This document shows positions 59,593-64,000 of a stretch of 64,000 bases of DNA, in pieces. The position numbers and the translations under genes are program-made. This DNA comes from Tipula vernalis (Eukaryota > Arthropoda > Insecta > Diptera > Tipulidae), in NCBI GenBank assembly GCA_958295665.1, contig OY282558.1, positions 140,286,577-140,350,576 on the forward strand. The letters are read 5' to 3'. Within the stretch, counting starts at the first letter, position 1. The number at the start of each line of letters is the position of its first letter. Below the pieces are notes generated by a model. It saw only the letters and a list, made by a program, of their open reading frames with translations. It was not told the origin of the DNA and made no database searches.

Positions 59593-59900
59593 ATGTCGTG
59601 CAGTGACTGTTCTAAATTATTTGGATCTACATCCTCAGATACTGTATCTTGCAATTATTGCGTGAAGCGAATTCACCACGACTGCAGTGCCATTGATCGT
59701 GCTGCTATCAACTCGATAAAAAATATTCGAATGTTTGCTATTTTTGCAACTGTTGCAAAGTTTTGATTATGAACAACAATTTCACCAAGCTCTTACATAA
59801 AATTGATTTAATTACCGAAAGAACCGCGGAAAATATTGATCTGAAGAAGATCCAATCTGTGAAATCTGTGAAATGTCTGAATTTTAGATTTTAAGTTAGC
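59593..59900 (+). pseudogene. Zinc-finger ORF1 fragment of a LINE
   Basis: Starts with MSCSDCSKLFGSTSSDTVSC and continues CNYCVKRIHHDCSAID, a C-x2-C..C-x2-C-x4-H-x2-C arrangement like a PHD finger, then a further Cys pair after a frameshift near 59745. LHKIDLITERTAENIDLKKI follows. PHD-type fingers at the start of ORF1 occur in CR1/jockey-group LINEs of insects. Only the first ~100 codons remain; no endonuclease or RT follows. A host PHD protein fragment is less likely given the surroundings. Confidence 0.55.
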
Positions 59901-60863
59901 ATATCGACTAATGAACCTTTTGTTGATCCGTCTACTCAAATTCAACAAAGGTCTTTTCCAACAACTCTAAATGCAAAAATAGTACTTCAGTAGATTTATT
60001 TTGAGCTAAACTCGCGGACAAATTTTCGATTCTTATTAACAACGCTTTAGCAAAACCTCACTTTTTCTTTAATCCCTTTAGCACATCACTCGATACGCAC
60101 ATCAACGATTTTTACACGATTCGCAAATAAGGCTAGAAAACAAAAATGATTGTACAAAATCATGCTCCGATTGAGGTTCTTGATACATCTAAATATAGGA
60201 TTCGGGACCTGTAATGGTGGGGCTTAACGCACATTTAGATATTCTTTAGATTTCCACAAATTTGATAGTCAATATAGCGAAAGTGTGAATCTTGGTGGTT
60301 TCTTATTGATAAAAAATACTATACGCGACAAACAGGTAGCAGACATTGGAACAGTATTATTTCAATAATGGCTTTAACGACCACCACATTTAGTCAAGGC
60401 AATGAACTACTAAAAAGGCCAAAAGTTCGGAATTTTTTTAGTATAGGACGGATCGAAATGCGGTTTTTTGCATTCTCTTCCAAAAAATTTTGTAAAAAAT
60501 GTGGACAAAACTGCTTTAAACTTCTGTGTTCGGAAGCCTTATGAACCCCAAACTGGTTTCCAACCACTCATTATTCGGCGCAGGATGCCAACTTGAATAA
60601 AGCAATTCATCGTCTTGTTTTTCTCTCTTACCCCCGGGGTAGCCGTAAACGCATTTTCTCGTTTATAATAGAAACGTTTGAATAAAATTAACGTTATTGC
60701 ATGTTTAATTTTGTGTATCACTTCTTCAAGTGATTGCATGTTGGAAAAAGCTTAAATAATTCCAGAGAAATTTAAATTTTTCTTACAAAAGCTTTTTCCC
60801 AATCAGTATCGAAAAACACTTGAAAACCACGAGTCAGAAATTATTTGAATTGCTTATACCATA
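59901..60863. other. Unassigned sequence upstream of fossil gene
   Basis: No gene recognised. Some of it may be the decayed 5' part of the fossil gene at 60864, or of the LINE fragment before it. No inverted partner for the sequence after 63710 was seen. Confidence 0.35.
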
Positions 60864-63710
60864 ATGTGCGCAACATTGTCCCGCAAAATATTGTCTCCAC
60901 TCCAGGTCGCTTTTGGGATGACTTTACATCGGAAGTTTGGTTCTAAAGAGTTAGTGGAGATGTGCCAGGCCATGGGATTCAGTTGCTCTTATGCCAAAGT
61001 TCGTAATTTTGAGATATCAGCTACTATGTAGGGACAAATAAACGCCAAAGAAAATGTTTTCGTTCAATTTGTTCACGATAACGCGGATTGGAACGTTAAG
61101 ACTTTGGATGGAAAAGGGACATTTCATAGCTTAGGTGGATCCTATTTATTGCCTATAGATTACCCATACTTCGCAATAGATAACATGAATTTTTCAATTT
61201 CCCACAACCGAATGCACGCTTAAGTTTGAAACTTACAGACTCTTAAAAAATTAATTACTTCTGGATGTTTCACAAGTATGTTAGGCCCACTTTCGAGAAA
61301 GGTTGGAATGGATACATAGAAGACTTGACAAAAAATTCCCAGTACAAATTGTCAGTGATAAATTTTCTGCCTTTCATACATGCTTACCCAAGTGAATACA
61401 ATACACTATACACAGCGATAAATCAATAAGTCTCTGAAGCCCGGCGGTTGAAAATGACGAGTTGTATCATAACATTCGATCAACCTTTGTATTTAACGGC
61501 TCGGGACATAATAGGCGCAAAAAACTTAGCAGATGATATAGCTGTTTTCGTTCGACTAGGTGGGTTCCACACACTGATGTCCTTTCTTGGAAGCATTGGC
61601 TTCATTATGAAGGACAGTGGGCTGGCCGAAGTTTTATTTTCTGTATACGGAGAGAATACGGTTAAACAAATTTTCAGCGGGCACTAATATGCTCGCGTCG
61701 ACCGGGCACATACCTAAGTACTATTGGCCTTATCAAAAATAATATTTAAAAGGGCAGAAAATAGATGTGATGAAATGCAAAAATGCGTCAAATTTTTAAC
61801 CGAGTATTGCTTTATGTCGCCTGAAGACATTGAAGAGCTCCAAAAAGATGATAATTACAGAACAATTACAGCAGAGTTTGGAAAAGAACTTGAAAGAATA
61901 GAAGGACTCAATCCGACATGTAAACTATGGGTTTAATATTGTCGAATGGTATTCATAGTTAAAGATTTCATTCATGCGGAAAAAAGTGGAGATTGGCAAC
62001 TACATTTAGATACAATTGAACGCATGTTACCTTTTTTCCATACAACCGGGCATTTTCCATATGCAAAATCTGCTCATGTTTATTTAAAAGACATGAAAGC
62101 TCTCGGGAAGCATATGAGGGAGTTTGAGTACAAACAATTTACCACGGAAGGGTATTAGACAATTCGCAGGAGCGACAAATTTTTTAGTGGGATCTTTACG
62201 GACCAAACTATTGAGCCAACACTTATGAGGGTATTGAAGTTTGAAGGAGGCTTATTTCGTAGAGGTGTATCTGAAAGTGTTGCGCAGCAATGGATCAAAA
62301 CTTTCTTGTTCACCAAAGATCGTATCGAGGGCGTAGAGGTGTTGACGAAATGTGCATTTGCTAAAAATTACCAACATAAGGATTCAACAGATTCCAGGAT
62401 CAAAGTAGATTTCAAATCTTTGAAATTGATTGAGAAATTCTTTGAGCAATACGATCCATTCCCTGAATCCATAGAATGCCTCATAAACATAGCTAATAGA
62501 ATGAGTGGCAGTCCCGAAAGCGATTGCCACAATGCTTTTGAAGAAGGTGTCAGGGTTATGCAAGATATTTCGGGATGAAATTTCAAGGATCTAAAATTAT
62601 CACGATCAAAAATCGTTAAAACTATTGCCTCTTGCAACTCTAAAATCAAAGTCGGCAATAAAGTGATAGAAATTGACTCCGACGTCCTCTTTCACAGAAT
62701 ATGGGCATTAAAAAAAAGTCATGAAGAAATTATTGACTACCTCAAGTGGGAGTTGTCTCCATTCCCTCAGGCATACTTCAATAATTGTGGAATGCTGAAG
62801 AATACAAAGTCCGATTTGTATTCATTGTTCAGAAAAACTCCCACGAATATTCGTGATCCTGAAAGAACATTTTTTGTTTTGGATGGAGGATTACTGATTC
62901 AAAAAGTCAGATGGACAATCGAACGAACATTCTCGGCGATTATGAAAAATTACATAAAGTATATCTTGAACCATTACGACCGACGCGCGATAGCTATTTT
63001 TGATGGGAAACCGTCGCGCTAATCAAGGAAGTTCAGCAGACTTCCGTTTTAGTGAAAATATGGAGTGTTGTATTTTACAAATACAACAGAATAAATGTTT
63101 ACAAAATAAAAATAATAACGTTAAGGGGACGTTAAAATAAGGGACGTTACAAAAAAGGTAGTCATAGTCGCCGAAGATATAGACGTTGCCGTAATATTGA
63201 CCGCACTCTGCCTGGCAGATAATAAAAGATTTCTACAGAAACCTCCAAGGCTCAATAAACCCCTTCACTTAGCTTGTCTCATATGCCAGTAGTTGCGAAT
63301 AATATTTTGTTGCTCCATGCAATAACTTGGTGTGATACTGTTTCAGCAACGTACTACCAGAGAAAAACAAAATTTTCAAGAACTTCTAGAAATTCACAGA
63401 CCTTGAAGCTCATGCTGCGAAGTTAAAGGAAGCTGGTTTGTCAAGCGAAGAAATTTTTGAGAATGGGGCGCAGCTAATCCAGGCAATGTACGATGCTCAA
63501 CTGTCATTCAGGAAGCCGAATGTTCCTGATGAGTACAAGCTAAAATGGAACCAGTTACTACAGAAGTACAGGTTCGAAATGTATACAAAAACCACTGTAA
63601 AGGGGAGAGTTAATTTAGGGAAAATTCTCCCCGCACTAGACGCCATTCAACAACATCTAAAGAGGATCTGTTTTGTACCAAGGTTTCGGGTTCCACAAGC
63701 AAAATAAACC
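60864..63710 (+). pseudogene. Fossil of a large uncharacterised repeated gene family
   Basis: N-terminal text (60864-61150): LSPLQVAFGMTLHRKFGSKE, VEMCQAMGFSCSYAKV and NVKTLDGKGTFHSLG. After frame changes near 61150-61250, one frame runs from 61253 to 63019 with six stops and no shift: YFWMFHKYVRPTFEKGWNGY, FDQPLYLTARDI, VRLGGFHTLMSFLGSIGFIM, ERMLPFFHTTGHFPYAKSAH, then FVLDGGLLIQKVRW. The C-terminal part (63155-63710) has VVIVAEDIDVAVILTAL, a DxDV acidic motif like PIN/flap-nuclease folds, LLHAITWCDTVSATYYQRKT, and a tail KLKWNQLLQKYRFEMY. From memory, proteins with this motif order form huge uncharacterised sets in aphids, hydra and other invertebrates, suggesting mobile DNA. Function unknown. 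Confidence 0.65.
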
Positions 63711-64000
63711 CGGTACAAAATGTAAAATGCAATAACTTGTTGATGACTCCTGATTTATTTCCGATAATAAATAATGTGGTATGATTCGTTGTAATAAATT
63801 TCTTATACAAAATGGTGGTTGGTATACAATATTTATTTTTACTCAATTTTTCTTAGATGTTTATCCTTTGATGGTTGATAAGTAAGAGGGTAACAATTTT
63901 TATATTTTTTTATTTTTATTTACATTGGTTTAGTTTAATATTATTTATGATAGGTGGCCAATATTATAGTTAATCTATAATATTTAATGAACGCACCCCT
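63711..64000. other. AT-rich DNA after fossil gene
   Basis: Contains AATAAA-type motifs near 63768 and 63795 that could be poly(A) signals of the fossil gene. Nothing else recognised; the window ends here. Confidence 0.35.

Noticed and set aside
59593..59766. Host PHD-finger gene exon
   Set aside because: The finger is real, but it is cut off after about 100 codons, lies among transposon relics, and has the layout of LINE ORF1 proteins. A host exon cannot be fully excluded.
1..64000. A bacterial or viral operon-type system
   Set aside because: No operon structure, no ribosome-binding-site pattern and no intact gene. All coding relics are eukaryotic transposon families.

Overview
This is AT-rich eukaryotic DNA, almost certainly from an insect and most likely a dipteran fly. 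The mix of elements points that way: BEL/Pao and Ty3/gypsy LTR retrotransposons, jockey- and LOA-type LINEs, a Penelope-like element and a mariner. I found no intact host protein-coding gene and no convincing tRNA, rRNA or ncRNA gene. The window looks like a transposon- and satellite-rich block of the kind seen in pericentromeric heterochromatin or gene-poor intergenic DNA. Every recognisable coding region is broken.

Layout. 1-1.25 kb: featureless AT-rich DNA. 1.25-3.87 kb: a decayed DNA transposon with roughly 200 bp inverted ends and a fossil gene of an uncharacterised transposase-like family. 4.48-5.18 kb: mariner relic. 7.20-7.53 kb: stem-loop/tandem repeat built on a 15 bp CGCG-containing unit. 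8.3-11.4 kb: heavily decayed BEL/Pao pol (+). 11.54-17.43 kb: a 5.9 kb foldback-like element made of 147/153 bp tandem monomers in two opposed arrays, with inverted outer ends and a 10 bp direct repeat on each side. 17.46-18.09 kb: a second, unrelated inverted repeat cluster. 18.09-24.70 kb: a complete but dead BEL/Pao element (-) with two LTRs, a 5 bp target duplication and a primer-binding site matching tRNA-Tyr. 24.8-25.6 kb: errantivirus-like env relic. 27.8-28.6 kb: short tandem repeats. 29.0-29.4 kb: DDE_3-type transposase fragment (-). 29.44-29.90 kb: long inverted repeat next to an LTR-like sequence. 30.8-32.5 kb: Penelope-like element arranged as two inverted copies of its 3' end.

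33.1-39.6 kb: a jockey-like LINE split by a LOA-type LINE (35.03-38.74 kb) with a 13 bp target duplication. 39.6-42.2 kb: AT-rich DNA without genes. 42.2-45.2 kb: Ty3/gypsy relic of mdg3 type, interrupted by an AACGTTA-rich insert. 45.6-46.3 kb: BEL/Pao fragment (-). 46.5-54.3 kb: 7.8 kb minisatellite of a 12 bp unit with higher-order duplications. 56.0-59.6 kb: another BEL/Pao relic (-) lacking protease. 59.6-59.9 kb: zinc-finger ORF1 fragment of a LINE. 60.9-63.7 kb: fossil of a large uncharacterised repeated gene family with a nuclease-like acidic motif near its C-terminus.

The parts do not form a pathway; they are successive, partly nested insertions. The order is readable in places: the LOA LINE is younger than the jockey it split, the 18-24.7 kb BEL element is younger than its flanks, and the AACGTTA insert is younger than the gypsy relic. 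The least-explained structures are the foldback/satellite element at 11.5-17.4 kb, the 12 bp minisatellite, and the two uncharacterised transposon-like gene families at 1.9-3.3 kb and 60.9-63.7 kb. Family assignments come from reading translations by eye and were not checked by database search.
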